This document shows, piece after piece, positions 35,839-44,591 of a DNA stretch of 64,000 bases. The stretch comes from Pseudomonas sp. CROZ-RG-20F-R04-15. GTDB taxonomy: Bacteria; Pseudomonadota; Gammaproteobacteria; Pseudomonadales; Pseudomonadaceae. Every line of letters begins with the position of its first letter. The stretch's first letter is position 1. The stretch spans positions 310,001-374,000 of the forward strand of contig NZ_JAKNQL010000003.1 in NCBI RefSeq assembly GCF_022662375.1, read 5' to 3'. The notes beneath the pieces are model-generated. The model saw only the letters and a program-made list of their open reading frames with translations. It was not told the origin of the DNA and searched no databases. Made by a program: the position numbers and the translations under genes.

Positions 35839-37740
35839 ATGGATTACTTCTCCAGAAAAAACACCGCCGGTGCCTTTTCTTCGGACGGCTACAGATATCA
35901 AGACCACTGCGCACTGCTCAAGGCTGTGCAGAGTTTGCAAGACAACGAATTTGAAAGCATCGGCATCGAAACGGAGGACGACTTCTGCCTCTTGTTCCAC
36001 CACCAGCGCATCAATGTTCAAGTAAAAGACAGTGAATTGTCCTCGGCGCTGATAAAAGCCCACGTTGCCGAGAACCAGCTGTTAATAGGGTCCGGCATCA
36101 AAAAAGAGGTGGAAACGTTCCTAGCGTATTTAACGCAATATAGAAACGCTCAAGCCAGCGGCGAGGCGCCAGAAAGAAAACGTCAAATAGACGCTGATTT
36201 TGCGGTCGTCGTTAAAAAACTCCACTTACCCGACATCCCTTCCTCTTGGTCATTGCAACATGTGCCTCGCGCCGGCCTGTATGAAAACATCGCGCACAAT
36301 ATCCACCGCATAGCCAACAGCAGACGGCAACTCGTGAATACTGACGAATGCATCAGTAAACTGCTTAGCCTGTTCGCCAACGCTCGCAGCGAAAGAAATT
36401 ACTTCGACAAAAAGCAGTTGCTTGCGGTTATTTCCGGGTTCACCGCTGACGTCCATATTATCGAGAGCCATTTTTCTTCGTTTGAAGTGCCAATGGCTCA
36501 GAAAGTCCTAAATTCCGTGGGAGGGGCTGCGCCGCAACTGCTGGACAAGATTGCGGAAAAAATCCTTCATGCAGAAATTTTGCAGAAAAAAGGCGATTTG
36601 CGCGAAGCGCTGAAAATCTACACGTCCTTGTCGGAGTTCATTGAAACCGATGAGATATTTCTTGCATGCGCCATGTTGCACGACATGTTGGACGACATGC
36701 CCGCCGCCAGAGAAGTTGCCGGCCGGGCACTGGATTGCAACCGACGCAGCTTTGGCGCCCACTTCATTCTGGCCACACTCGCTTGCGCCACGGATGACAA
36801 AAAAGAAGGTCTCAATCATTTCGAAGCCGCCTACGCCATCAACCCCTCTGATCCTGCGCTGCTCTACAACCTCGGCGTGTTCTGGCAAAAAGAGGACTTG
36901 CCCAAGGCCACTGACTTCTACAAACGCTCACTGGCACTGAATAACGACAACAGCTCTGCACATCTGAATTGTGGAGTAAGCCTGTTTTTGAGTGGCGATT
37001 GTAATAATGCCTTGGATCACATCAATCAGGCCCTGCTTCTGGACCCAGGTGCAGCGGATGCGTTGTCGCAGAAAGGTGAAATTCTGAGATTCCTCGGTGA
37101 CCATTCAGACGCTGCTGGGCTGTTTGAAAGGGCTTTGAGCAGTGACGGCGACAACGCCATCAGCCTGGCGGGCCTGGCCTATTGTTGCCTTGCACTGGGC
37201 GATGTATCCGGTGTGGGCTTGCTGATCAACCATCACGAGAAAAAACTGCTGGAACTGAACGTCGGCCAATCTCTTGAAATCACCGTTCCTGGAGGAAGCA
37301 GCAGCAGCCTGATCACAATTGAACGAAGCACGGATAAACAGTTGAAATTCTGTTACAACGATCTCAGCGTGATGGTCTCCTGGCCCAATAACGACTCAGT
37401 GAGCATAGGGACCCTGCCCCTGCGAACGGGTGAATTGGTCCCGCATATCACCAAGGTGTACGACACCCGCGAAGACTTCCTCAAGGCATTATTGTTGATC
37501 GCTTCAGACACGGACAACGAAGACAATAAGTTGAATCATGGGAAGATCAGGGTGTTGCCAGACCGTTGCCTGATAACGCTCCAGATCAACGCACTCACGA
37601 TTACCGGTACGACACCCAGAATCATGGGTGGCCTCGAAAGCTTTCAGGAAAACTATGATGGCAATTTCCGGCTGATTCTTGTCAATCGCGAAAGCAGAGT
37701 AGCCAACCATTTCAACCTGCGAGGTGTCGAGTTTTCCTGA
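35839..37740 (+). CDS. Cap4/DUF4297-like nuclease fused to TPR repeats, putative defence protein
   Basis: A 633-residue protein. Residues 8-64 carry the pattern of the Cap4-type (DUF4297/dsDVA) PD-(D/E)XK nuclease: G17-Y-R-Y-Q21, then GIETEDDF (E44, D47, D48), then INVQVKD (Q61-x-K63). Residues about 265-480 are at least five TPR-like repeats (GLNHFEAAYAINPSDPALLY, ATDFYKRSLALNNDNSSAHL, ALDHINQALLLDPGAADAL). The last 150 residues are beta-rich and unassigned. Such nucleases are effectors in CBASS and Lamassu anti-phage systems. Base composition is lower in GC than the flanking genes, suggesting transfer. The start is uncertain: ATG 35839 fits the domain edge; ATG 35722 is possible. Confidence 0.65.
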   Translation: MDYFSRKNTAGAFSSDGYRYQDHCALLKAVQSLQDNEFESIGIETEDDFCLLFHHQRINVQVKDSELSSALIKAHVAENQLLIGSGIKKEVETFLAYLTQYRNAQASGEAPERKRQIDADFAVVVKKLHLPDIPSSWSLQHVPRAGLYENIAHNIHRIANSRRQLVNTDECISKLLSLFANARSERNYFDKKQLLAVISGFTADVHIIESHFSSFEVPMAQKVLNSVGGAAPQLLDKIAEKILHAEILQKKGDLREALKIYTSLSEFIETDEIFLACAMLHDMLDDMPAAREVAGRALDCNRRSFGAHFILATLACATDDKKEGLNHFEAAYAINPSDPALLYNLGVFWQKEDLPKATDFYKRSLALNNDNSSAHLNCGVSLFLSGDCNNALDHINQALLLDPGAADALSQKGEILRFLGDHSDAAGLFERALSSDGDNAISLAGLAYCCLALGDVSGVGLLINHHEKKLLELNVGQSLEITVPGGSSSSLITIERSTDKQLKFCYNDLSVMVSWPNNDSVSIGTLPLRTGELVPHITKVYDTREDFLKALLLIASDTDNEDNKLNHGKIRVLPDRCLITLQINALTITGTTPRIMGGLESFQENYDGNFRLILVNRESRVANHFNLRGVEFS

Positions 37741-37820
37741 AGGTGTTCGGCGTGGCGCTGCTCGCCGGGGATTGTTTCGGTCAACCGGCCTCGACTTCAT
37801 GAATCTGCGGAGCGTTCAGC

Positions 37821-38663
37821 ATGTTTGCCAGTCCCATTCATCAGCATCTCGACTACCTGCTCCAGACCATGGCTGAAGGCGAATTCATCGTATTGACCGG
37901 GGCCGGCATCAGCACGCCATCGGGCATTCCGGATTACCGCGACAGCGACGGTGTACGCCGCGGCCGGCAACCGATGATGTACCAGGAATTTCTTGCCGCC
38001 CTTGAATCACGCCGCCGCTATTGGGCACGCGCCATGCTCGGCTGGCCGAGGGTGCGTCAGGCGCAGCCGAATGCCGCTCACGAAGCGTTGGCCGATTTGC
38101 AGCGCAATGGGTTGATCCGCGATTTGATCACTCAGAACGTCGACACCCTGCACGATCAGGCTGGCAGTCACGATGTGATCGAGTTGCACGGCAGCTTGCA
38201 TCGGGTTCTGTGCCTGGACTGCGGCCAGCGCAGTGAGCGTGATTCGATTCAGCAAGTGATGGAGTTGCAAAATCCGTATCTGGCTGGCGTTGATGCGGTG
38301 CAGGCGCCGGATGGCGACACCCTGCTCGACCCGGCGTTCGAGGCGCGTTTTCAAGTGCCGCACTGCCCGCATTGCTTTGGTGAGCGGATGAAACCGGACG
38401 TGGTGTTTTTCGGCGAGAACGTCGCGCAAGCCACGGCGGCACGGGCGATGGCGGCGGCGGAAAATGCGGCAGGGATGTTGGTGGTGGGGTCTTCGTTGAT
38501 GGCGTATTCGGCGTTTCGTTTGTGCCGGGTAATTGCCGATCGCGGCAAACCGTTGATTGCGATCAATCTGGGCAAGACACGGGCGGATGATTTGCTGGAT
38601 TTGAAGATTGAAGCGTCGTGTGAACAGCTGTTGCCTTTATTGGTACGGCAACTGATTCGGTGA
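37821..38663 (+). CDS. cobB: SIR2-family NAD-dependent protein deacylase
   Basis: A 280-residue sirtuin. NAD-binding FIVLTGAGISTPSGIPDYR, catalytic region LITQNVDTLHDQAGS and ELHGSLHRV, zinc cysteines in VLCLDCGQ and PHCPHCFG, then MKPDVVFFGENV and MLVVGSSLMAYSAFRL. It removes acyl groups from lysines using NAD. Spacing of 80 bases from the nuclease-TPR gene leaves open whether they share a transcript; SIR2 domains also occur in defence proteins, but this one has the length and order of a housekeeping CobB-type deacylase. Confidence 0.9.
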   Translation: MFASPIHQHLDYLLQTMAEGEFIVLTGAGISTPSGIPDYRDSDGVRRGRQPMMYQEFLAALESRRRYWARAMLGWPRVRQAQPNAAHEALADLQRNGLIRDLITQNVDTLHDQAGSHDVIELHGSLHRVLCLDCGQRSERDSIQQVMELQNPYLAGVDAVQAPDGDTLLDPAFEARFQVPHCPHCFGERMKPDVVFFGENVAQATAARAMAAAENAAGMLVVGSSLMAYSAFRLCRVIADRGKPLIAINLGKTRADDLLDLKIEASCEQLLPLLVRQLIR

Positions 38664-38696
38664 GTTGCTGCAATCCAGGTTCGACTTAAGGCCCAG

Positions 38697-38971
38697 CCCC
38701 TCACCCTAGCCCTCTCCCAAGGGAGAGGGAACTGACCGAGTTGTCAGGTCTGAATACGGCGGCCTGAAAATACTGAGTCGAGCTCACAATCTCAATAACC
38801 CACGATCAGCTCCCTTCCCCCCTCGCCCTCTACCAAGGAAGAGGGAACTGACCGAGTTGTTCTCACGCGATACATCAACCTGAAAATTTCGAGTCGAACT
38901 CAGGATTTGAGAAATCCCCGACTGGCTCCCTCTCCCCCTCGCCCCAGGGGGAGAGGGCTGGGGTGAGGGGG
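38697..38971. repeat. compound intergenic repeat (CCCTCACCC family, 116-bp partial tandem)
   Basis: The left end CCCCTCACCCTAGCCCTCTC and the right end (GGGGGAGAGGGCTGGGGTGA) are inverted copies of one intergenic element. Between them, GAGGGAACTGACCGAGTTGT occurs at 38725 and 38841, and CCTGAAAAT...GAGTCGA at 38763 and 38879, a diverged tandem duplication with a 116-base period. The element recurs at 53464 and 53609. No ORF is supported in this gap. Confidence 0.8.
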
Positions 38972-38977
38972 TAGATC

Positions 38978-39865
38978 TCACAGTCGCCCCAGATCTTCCG
39001 CCTGGAGAATATCGAACAATGCCTGCGCCGCCGCCGACAGTTCATTGCCCGGCTCTGTCAGCACGCCAATGGCCCGCTCCACCGAGTCATCCAACGTCAG
39101 GCAATGGGCGCCCAACTCCTGCATCTGCCCGGCACACAACGCTGGTACGGCACTGACCCCCAGACCGCTGGCGACCATGCGCCCGACCGTCGCCAATTGA
39201 TGACTTTCAAACTCCACCGGCAACTTCATGCCCCGCGCCTGCAAGTGCTCTTCGAGCATTACCCGCACCGTCGATGGCCGCTGCAAGGTAATGAACGGCT
39301 CCTGCAGCAACGTCTGCCAATCGATCTCGCCGCGCTGCGCCAACGGCGAATCCTTCGATACCACCGCAACAAAGCGATCCATGTACAGCGGCGTGAACGT
39401 CATGGCAGTGTTTTGCATCGGCTCGAACGCCACACCCAGTTCCACCTGACGGTCACGGACCATTTCCAGCACCTGCTCGTTGATCACATCGTTGACCGTG
39501 ACGTTGACGTTCGGATAGCGCGCGCGAAACGTTTTGAGGATCGGCGGCAGCAGATTGCCGGCAAACGACGGCATCGCCGCCAGCGTTACCCGCCCGCGCT
39601 GCAAGCTGAAGCGCTGACGCATTTCGTCTTCGGCGTTGTCCCAGTCGGCAATCAGGCGCCGGGCCAGTGGCAGCAGCGATTCGCCCTCTGCGGTCAGCGC
39701 CACATTGCGCGTGTTGCGGCTGAACAGGCGTCCGCCCAATCCTTCTTCCAGCGCTTTGATGGTCAGGCTCAAAGCTGATTGCGACAGGTGCAGCCGCTCG
39801 CAGGCGACGGCGAAACTCAGGCTCTGGGCCACGGCGAGGAAGGCGCGGATCTGTTTGATGGTCAT
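38978..39865 (-). CDS. dhcR: LysR-type regulator of the dhc operon
   Basis: A 295-residue LTTR. The N-terminal helix-turn-helix is MTIKQIRAFLAVAQSLSFAV followed by LHLSQSALSLTIKALEEGLGGRLFSRNTRNVALT. The C-terminal effector domain starts GRVTLAAMPSFAGNLLPPIL. It is divergent from dhcA-dhcB-atoB across 272 bases, matching the P. aeruginosa PA1998-PA2001 arrangement where the regulator DhcR responds to dehydrocarnitine. The inducer here is inferred from that synteny. Confidence 0.85.
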   Translation of the reverse strand: MTIKQIRAFLAVAQSLSFAVACERLHLSQSALSLTIKALEEGLGGRLFSRNTRNVALTAEGESLLPLARRLIADWDNAEDEMRQRFSLQRGRVTLAAMPSFAGNLLPPILKTFRARYPNVNVTVNDVINEQVLEMVRDRQVELGVAFEPMQNTAMTFTPLYMDRFVAVVSKDSPLAQRGEIDWQTLLQEPFITLQRPSTVRVMLEEHLQARGMKLPVEFESHQLATVGRMVASGLGVSAVPALCAGQMQELGAHCLTLDDSVERAIGVLTEPGNELSAAAQALFDILQAEDLGRL

Positions 39866-39889
39866 ACTGAAGCCTCAGGCGTGGTACAT

Positions 39890-39992
39890 GATCGTTCCCA
39901 CGCTCCTGCGTGGGAATGCAGCCCGTGACGCTCCGCGTCACTGGACGCAGAGCGTCCCTAGAGGCATTTCCACGCGGAGCGTGGGAACGATC
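39890..39992. repeat. palindromic intergenic repeat (GATCGTTCCCACGC family)
   Basis: Starts GATCGTTCCCACGCTCCTGC and ends with the inverted CGCGGAGCGTGGGAACGATC; an inner pair GACGCTCCGCGTC lies between. The same family occurs at 53707-53819 and as a minimal palindrome at 58957-58989. It lies in the dhcR-dhcA divergent region. Confidence 0.85.
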
Positions 39993-40137
39993 AAAGCGTT
40001 AAGCGGCAAGCCATAACGCGACTATTGAGCTTTATCAATCAATCGACCTCAAAAATCAACTTAACAAATATATCCTCCAGCGCGACACTCCAACCATTCG
40101 GCTAGCCAGCCGCCCGCAAATAATAAAAGAGGTGCAT

Positions 40138-40836
40138 ATGGCAGGTTTCGACAAGCGTGTGAGTTCCTATGAGGAAGCCCTGGCCGGGCTTGAGGACGGT
40201 ATGACCGTCATCGCCGGCGGCTTCGGTCTGTGCGGCATTCCGGAAAACCTGATCGCCGAGATCAAGCGCAAAGGCACCCGCGACCTCACCGTCGTCTCCA
40301 ACAACTGCGGCGTCGACGGTTTTGGCCTCGGCGTGCTGCTCACCGATCGCCAGATCAGTAAAGTCATCGCCTCCTACGTCGGCGAAAACAAGCTGTTCGA
40401 AGAGCAACTGCTCAAAGGCGACATCGAAGTCATCCTGACCCCGCAAGGCACCCTCGCCGAGAAAATGCGCGCGGGCGGCGCCGGTATTCCGGCCTTCTTC
40501 ACCGCCACCGGCGTCGGCACCCCGGTCGCCGAAGGCAAGGAAGTGCGTGAGTTCAAGGGCCGCAAGTACCTGATGGAAGAGTCCATCACTGGCGACTTCG
40601 CTATCGTCAAAGGCTGGAAAGCCGACCACTTCGGTAACGTCATCTACCGTCACACCGCGCAGAACTTCAACCCGCTGGCCGCCACCGCCGGCAAGATCAC
40701 CGTGGTTGAAGTCGAAGAAATCGTCGAACCCGGCGAACTCGACCCCTCGCAGATCCACACCCCGGGCATCTACGTCGATCGGGTCATTTGCGGCACGTTC
40801 GAAAAACGCATCGAACAGCGCACCATCCGCAAATAA
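40138..40836 (+). CDS. dhcA: CoA-transferase subunit A (dehydrocarnitine/3-oxoacid)
   Basis: A 232-residue alpha subunit of a class I CoA-transferase: the glycine-rich [63 protein letters not shown], and [20 protein letters not shown]. With subunit B it moves CoA to 3-oxo acids; synteny with PA1999 points to 3-dehydrocarnitine in carnitine breakdown, although succinyl-CoA:acetoacetate transferase is hard to separate by sequence. AAGAGG precedes ATG 40138. It heads the dhcA-dhcB-atoB operon. Confidence 0.9.
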   Translation: MAGFDKRVSSYEEALAGLEDGMTVIAGGFGLCGIPENLIAEIKRKGTRDLTVVSNNCGVDGFGLGVLLTDRQISKVIASYVGENKLFEEQLLKGDIEVILTPQGTLAEKMRAGGAGIPAFFTATGVGTPVAEGKEVREFKGRKYLMEESITGDFAIVKGWKADHFGNVIYRHTAQNFNPLAATAGKITVVEVEEIVEPGELDPSQIHTPGIYVDRVICGTFEKRIEQRTIRK

Positions 40837-40860
40837 TTCAGGCTGACGGAGAATAAAAAC

Positions 40861-41526
40861 ATGGCACTTACCCGCGAACAAATGGCTCAGCGCGTCGCCC
40901 GCGAAATGCAGGACGGCTTTTATGTGAACCTCGGCATCGGCATTCCGACCCTGGTCGCCAACTACATTCCCGAAGGCATGGAAGTCATGCTGCAATCGGA
41001 AAACGGCCTGCTTGGCATGGGCCCTTTTCCGACGGAAGACACCATCGACGCCGACATGATCAACGCCGGCAAGCAGACTGTTACCGCACGCACTGGCGCG
41101 TCGATTTTCAACTCTGCCGAATCCTTTGCAATGATCCGCGGTGGTCATGTCGACCTGACCGTACTCGGCGCCTTCGAAGTCGACGTCGAAGGCAACATCG
41201 CTTCGTGGATGATCCCCGGCAAACTGGTCAAGGGCATGGGCGGCGCGATGGATCTGGTGGCCGGCGCCGACAACATCATCGTGATCATGACCCACGCATC
41301 GAAGGACGGTGAGTCCAAGCTGCTCGCCAAATGCAGTCTGCCGCTGACCGGTGCCGGCTGCATCAAGCGCGTGCTGACCGACCTCGCCTACCTCGAGATC
41401 GAAAATGGCGCTTTTGTCCTCAAGGAACGCGCACCTGGCGTCAGCGTCGAGGAAATCGTCGCCAAAACCGCTGGTAAACTGATCGTCCCGGATCACGTAC
41501 CGGAAATGCAGTTCGCTGCCGAGTGA
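40861..41526 (+). CDS. dhcB: CoA-transferase subunit B
   Basis: A 221-residue beta subunit with the catalytic glutamate in [16 protein letters not shown], the start [19 protein letters not shown], and [31 protein letters not shown]. The gene begins 24 bases after dhcA with its own site (GACGGAG). Together the two subunits form the transferase that activates the carnitine-derived 3-oxo acid. Confidence 0.9.
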   Translation: MALTREQMAQRVAREMQDGFYVNLGIGIPTLVANYIPEGMEVMLQSENGLLGMGPFPTEDTIDADMINAGKQTVTARTGASIFNSAESFAMIRGGHVDLTVLGAFEVDVEGNIASWMIPGKLVKGMGGAMDLVAGADNIIVIMTHASKDGESKLLAKCSLPLTGAGCIKRVLTDLAYLEIENGAFVLKERAPGVSVEEIVAKTAGKLIVPDHVPEMQFAAE

Positions 41527-41537
41527 GGAATTCGAAA

Positions 41538-42719
41538 ATGCAAGACGTCGTAATTGTTGCCGCCACGCGTACCGCGATCGGCAGTTTCCAGGGTTCGCTG
41601 GCCAGCGTGTCCGCCGTTGATCTGGGCGCGGCGGTGATCCGCCAATTGCTCGAACAAACCGGTCTGGACGGTGCGCAGGTCGATGAAGTGATCATGGGTC
41701 AGGTGTTGACCGCCGGTGCCGGCCAGAACCCGGCGCGTCAGTCAGCGATCAAGGCTGGCCTGCCGCACGCGGTGCCGGCGTTGACCCTGAACAAGGTCTG
41801 CGGCTCGGGCCTCAAGGCCCTGCACCTCGGCGCACAGGCGATCCGTTGCGGCGACGCTGAGGTGATCATCGCCGGCGGTCAGGAAAACATGAGCCTGTCC
41901 AACTACGTGATGCCGGGCGCACGCACCGGTCTGCGCATGGGCCACGCGCAAATCGTCGACACGATGATCAGCGACGGTCTGTGGGATGCGTTCAACGACT
42001 ACCACATGGGCATCACCGCCGAGAACCTCGTCGACAAATACGAAATCAGCCGTGAGCAACAGGACGCCTTCGCCGCGGCCTCGCAGCAGAAAGCCGCCGC
42101 CGCGATTGAGGCCGGTCGCTTTGTCGATGAGATCACCCCGATCCTGATCCCGCAGCGCAAAGGCGATCCAGTGGCGTTCAAGGTCGATGAGCAACCACGT
42201 GGCGACACCACCGCCGAATCCCTGGCGAAACTGCGCCCGGCGTTCAAAAAGGACGGCAGCGTCACTGCTGGCAACGCTTCGTCGCTGAATGACGGCGCCG
42301 CTGCGGTCATCCTGATGAGCGCCGAGAAAGCCAAAGCCCTCGGCCTGCCGGTTCTGGCGAAAATCGCCGCCTACGCCAACGCCGGCGTTGACCCGGCAAT
42401 CATGGGCATCGGCCCGGTATCGGCGACCCGTCGCTGCCTGGACAAGGCCGGCTGGAACATCAACCAACTTGACCTGATCGAAGCCAACGAAGCGTTCGCC
42501 GCACAATCGCTGGCGGTGGCCAAGGATCTGCAATGGGATCTGGACAAGGTCAACGTTAACGGCGGCGCCATCGCCCTCGGTCACCCGATCGGTGCATCGG
42601 GTTGCCGCGTGTTGGTGACCCTGCTGCATGAAATGATCAAGCGTGATGCGAAAAAAGGTCTGGCGACCCTGTGCATCGGCGGCGGTCAGGGTGTGGCACT
42701 GGCGCTGGAACGCGCATAA
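41538..42719 (+). CDS. atoB: acetyl-CoA C-acetyltransferase (thiolase)
   Basis: A 393-residue thiolase II. The nucleophilic cysteine is in [12 protein letters not shown], followed by [17 protein letters not shown], the His of [13 protein letters not shown] and [16 protein letters not shown], and the second cysteine in [16 protein letters not shown]. It splits or forms acetoacetyl-CoA, the last step after the CoA-transferase. Start ATG 41538 follows GTGAGGA; it is 11 bases from dhcB. A strong terminator follows at 42776. Confidence 0.94.
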   Translation: MQDVVIVAATRTAIGSFQGSLASVSAVDLGAAVIRQLLEQTGLDGAQVDEVIMGQVLTAGAGQNPARQSAIKAGLPHAVPALTLNKVCGSGLKALHLGAQAIRCGDAEVIIAGGQENMSLSNYVMPGARTGLRMGHAQIVDTMISDGLWDAFNDYHMGITAENLVDKYEISREQQDAFAAASQQKAAAAIEAGRFVDEITPILIPQRKGDPVAFKVDEQPRGDTTAESLAKLRPAFKKDGSVTAGNASSLNDGAAAVILMSAEKAKALGLPVLAKIAAYANAGVDPAIMGIGPVSATRRCLDKAGWNINQLDLIEANEAFAAQSLAVAKDLQWDLDKVNVNGGAIALGHPIGASGCRVLVTLLHEMIKRDAKKGLATLCIGGGQGVALALERA

Positions 42720-42775
42720 CCAGAGTTCAACAGTGATCGGCGGATCCACGACATCCGCCGCTTGCTGGCAACAAA

Positions 42776-42812
42776 AACCCGGTGCGACTTGCGTTGCACC
42801 GGGTGTTTTTTT
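42776..42812 (+). terminator. rho-independent terminator of dhcA-dhcB-atoB
   Basis: Stem ACCCGGTGC / GCACCGGGT with a loop of about ten bases, followed by eight T residues from 42805. Confidence 0.88.
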
Positions 42813-42845
42813 GCCTGTTCGAAATGTGCTTTGAATGTTGCGGCT

Positions 42846-42915
42846 CCTTCGCGAGCAGGCTCGCTCCCACATTTTGAAATGCGTTCCACTGTGGGAGCGA
42901 GCCTGCTCGCGAAGG
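42846..42915. repeat. REPIN
   Basis: An inverted pair of the main REP type with a short loop of about 20 bases, between the atoB terminator and cobF. Confidence 0.9.
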
Positions 42916-42937
42916 GGCCCGCCCGGTCAGCGAAAAT

Positions 42938-43693
42938 CTATGGCTTGCGCAGCAGGTACGTATCCATGATCCACCCATGCTCCGCCCGCGCAGCCTTGCG
43001 CACCCGCTCGATCTCCTCCGCGACATCCGCCAGCCTGCCGCTGATCAGAATCTCGTCCGGCGTGCCCAGATACGCCCCCCAGTAGATCTCGGTCTGCTGA
43101 TCGGCGACCTGATGATAGGAATCCTCGGCATCGAGCATCACCACCAGACTGTCCGTATCACTCACCTGTCCGGCCGCCAAACGCCGCCCGGTGGTGATTT
43201 CGATCGAGTGACCGATCGTGTTCAACGGCACCTTGTGCTGCGCCGCCAGCGCCTGAACACTGGTGATCCCGGGGATCACCGCAAACTCGAAGGCACACCT
43301 GCCCGAGGCCAGAATCGTCTGGAGGATACGCACGGTGCTGTCGTACAACGCAGGGTCGCCCCACACCAGAAAACCGCCGCACTGGCCGTCAGACAATTCG
43401 TCATTGATCAGGCGTTCGAAGGTCTGCTGCTTGGCGCGGTTCAGATCATCGACACTGGCCGTGTAGTCGACATCGCCCCGCACACGCTCCGGGCTGTGGG
43501 CTTCGACGAGGCGATAGTCAGGGTCGTCGATGTAGCGTTCACAGATCTCGCGACGCAAGTCGATCAGCTTGTCCTTGCTCTGGCCTTTATCCATCAGGAA
43601 GAACACGTCGACCTGATTCAGCGCCTTCACCGCCTGCATCGTGATGTAGTCGGGATTACCGGCACCGATACCGATCACCAGCAGTTGTTTCAT
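42938..43693 (-). CDS. cobF: precorrin-6A synthase (deacetylating)
   Basis: A 251-residue tetrapyrrole methylase: the SAM-loop start LLVIGIGAGNPDYITMQAV, DVFFLMDKG, GGFLVWGDPALYDSTVRIL, AVIPGITSVQALAAQHKVPL. The CobF assignment rests on the DKGQSKDKLIDLRREIC and FLVWGDPALYDS segments. CobF methylates C1 and removes the acetyl group in aerobic cobalamin synthesis. ATG 43693 overlaps the stop of the upstream phosphatase gene (TGATG), with AAGGAG before it, so the pair is translationally coupled. No cobalamin-riboswitch B12 box is visible upstream. Confidence 0.88.
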   Translation of the reverse strand: MKQLLVIGIGAGNPDYITMQAVKALNQVDVFFLMDKGQSKDKLIDLRREICERYIDDPDYRLVEAHSPERVRGDVDYTASVDDLNRAKQQTFERLINDELSDGQCGGFLVWGDPALYDSTVRILQTILASGRCAFEFAVIPGITSVQALAAQHKVPLNTIGHSIEITTGRRLAAGQVSDTDSLVVMLDAEDSYHQVADQQTEIYWGAYLGTPDEILISGRLADVAEEIERVRKAARAEHGWIMDTYLLRKP

Positions 43694-44262
43694 CAAAGTG
43701 CTCCTTTAACGTCGAGGCCTGACAAGCGTAGCCGCCAGCGCCCGGTGAAGCGCAGTTCGACCATCGATAACGGTTCGACATCAATGTCATGAAACGCAAT
43801 GCCGCGCATCACGTGGATCAGCGCGGCGCGGATGACGAATGGATGCGTCACCGCCACCACATGTCCCGAAGTGCCTTGCAGACTGGCCAGCCACTGCGCC
43901 ACGCGCTCACACAACTGCGTCACCGACTCACCGCCATGGGGTGTGGCGTCGGCGTCTACCAGCCAGGCATGCAGCGCAGCGTCTTCCGAGGCTTGCAGGG
44001 ATTTTATCGACTTCCCGTGCCAGCGGCCCCAGTCGCAATCGCGCAGCGCCTCTTCAATTTGCGCATCTGCACCAAACCACTGCGCCGTCTGTTGCGTGCG
44101 CAGTTCCGGCGCGCAATTCAAGCGCCGCGAGGCATCGAAACGGTCAGCCAAAGACCCTGGCGCCAACACGCTATTTTCAACAGGTTCATTCGTAGGAAAA
44201 CACGCCAATTTTTGTGCGACGGTTCGCGCATGGCAAATCAATGTCAAACGAGTGGTCTGCAC
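43693..44262 (-). CDS. histidine phosphatase family protein (CobC-like, variant motif)
   Basis: A 189-residue protein of the phosphoglycerate-mutase-like superfamily: LTLICHARTVAQK at the start, ALRDCDWGRWHGKS, HGGESVTQLCERVAQWL, and HVVAVTHPFVIRAAL. The usual LxRHG is LICHAR here: the catalytic His (H11) stays but the preceding Arg is Cys. The second catalytic His (THPF) is present. Coupling to cobF suggests a CobC-like phosphatase role in cobalamin assembly. The Arg loss raises doubt about normal phosphatase activity. Confidence 0.75.
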   Translation of the reverse strand: MQTTRLTLICHARTVAQKLACFPTNEPVENSVLAPGSLADRFDASRRLNCAPELRTQQTAQWFGADAQIEEALRDCDWGRWHGKSIKSLQASEDAALHAWLVDADATPHGGESVTQLCERVAQWLASLQGTSGHVVAVTHPFVIRAALIHVMRGIAFHDIDVEPLSMVELRFTGRWRLRLSGLDVKGAL

Positions 44263-44515
44263 AGGGATTGCTCCGGTAGGCCTTCATGAAAATCAACGGC
44301 GCAACGCCGTTCTATCGGCAATTGTGCCGTAAACCAAGGGCTGCGGGGCTGTTGGAAAATCCCGGCAACAGCGAACCAAGGCTGAAATACGGCAATCTCT
44401 GACACGCTCGCGGGCAATGGACTACAAGACTGGTCGAACTCTGTGTAGCCCTTGTTACACGGGCGTCTCGCTCCATTCTGAAGCCTTTTCAACACACTGA
44501 AAAATTCACTAGACA

Positions 44516-44531
44516 TGTAACGTCAGTTACA
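44516..44531. promoter_or_regulatory. palindrome TGTAAC-GTCA-GTTACA, putative RpiR operator
   Basis: A perfect 16-base inverted repeat 60 bases upstream of the RpiR-type regulator start, with a further GTTACA half-site at 44454-44459. RpiR-family regulators (for example HexR) bind such A/T-containing inverted repeats. The 329-base gap 44263-44591 holds no gene I can support. Confidence 0.5.
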
Positions 44532-44591
44532 TAAATACTGTTTTAATGGATTATGAAGCGAATTCAACACCCTCATCCAGCAGGAGCCCGG

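Noticed and set aside
38860..38885. Fourth GATACA operator box
   Set aside because: A single GATACA inside an intergenic repeat, without the TGTATC partner or the 10-base direct repeat.
38697..38971. CRISPR-like array
   Set aside because: Only two diverged 116-base units with inverted ends; no short regular repeats, spacers or cas genes.
44263..44515. Possible cobalamin riboswitch upstream of the phosphatase-cobF pair
   Set aside because: I looked for the B12-box pattern and the flanking paired elements and did not find them.
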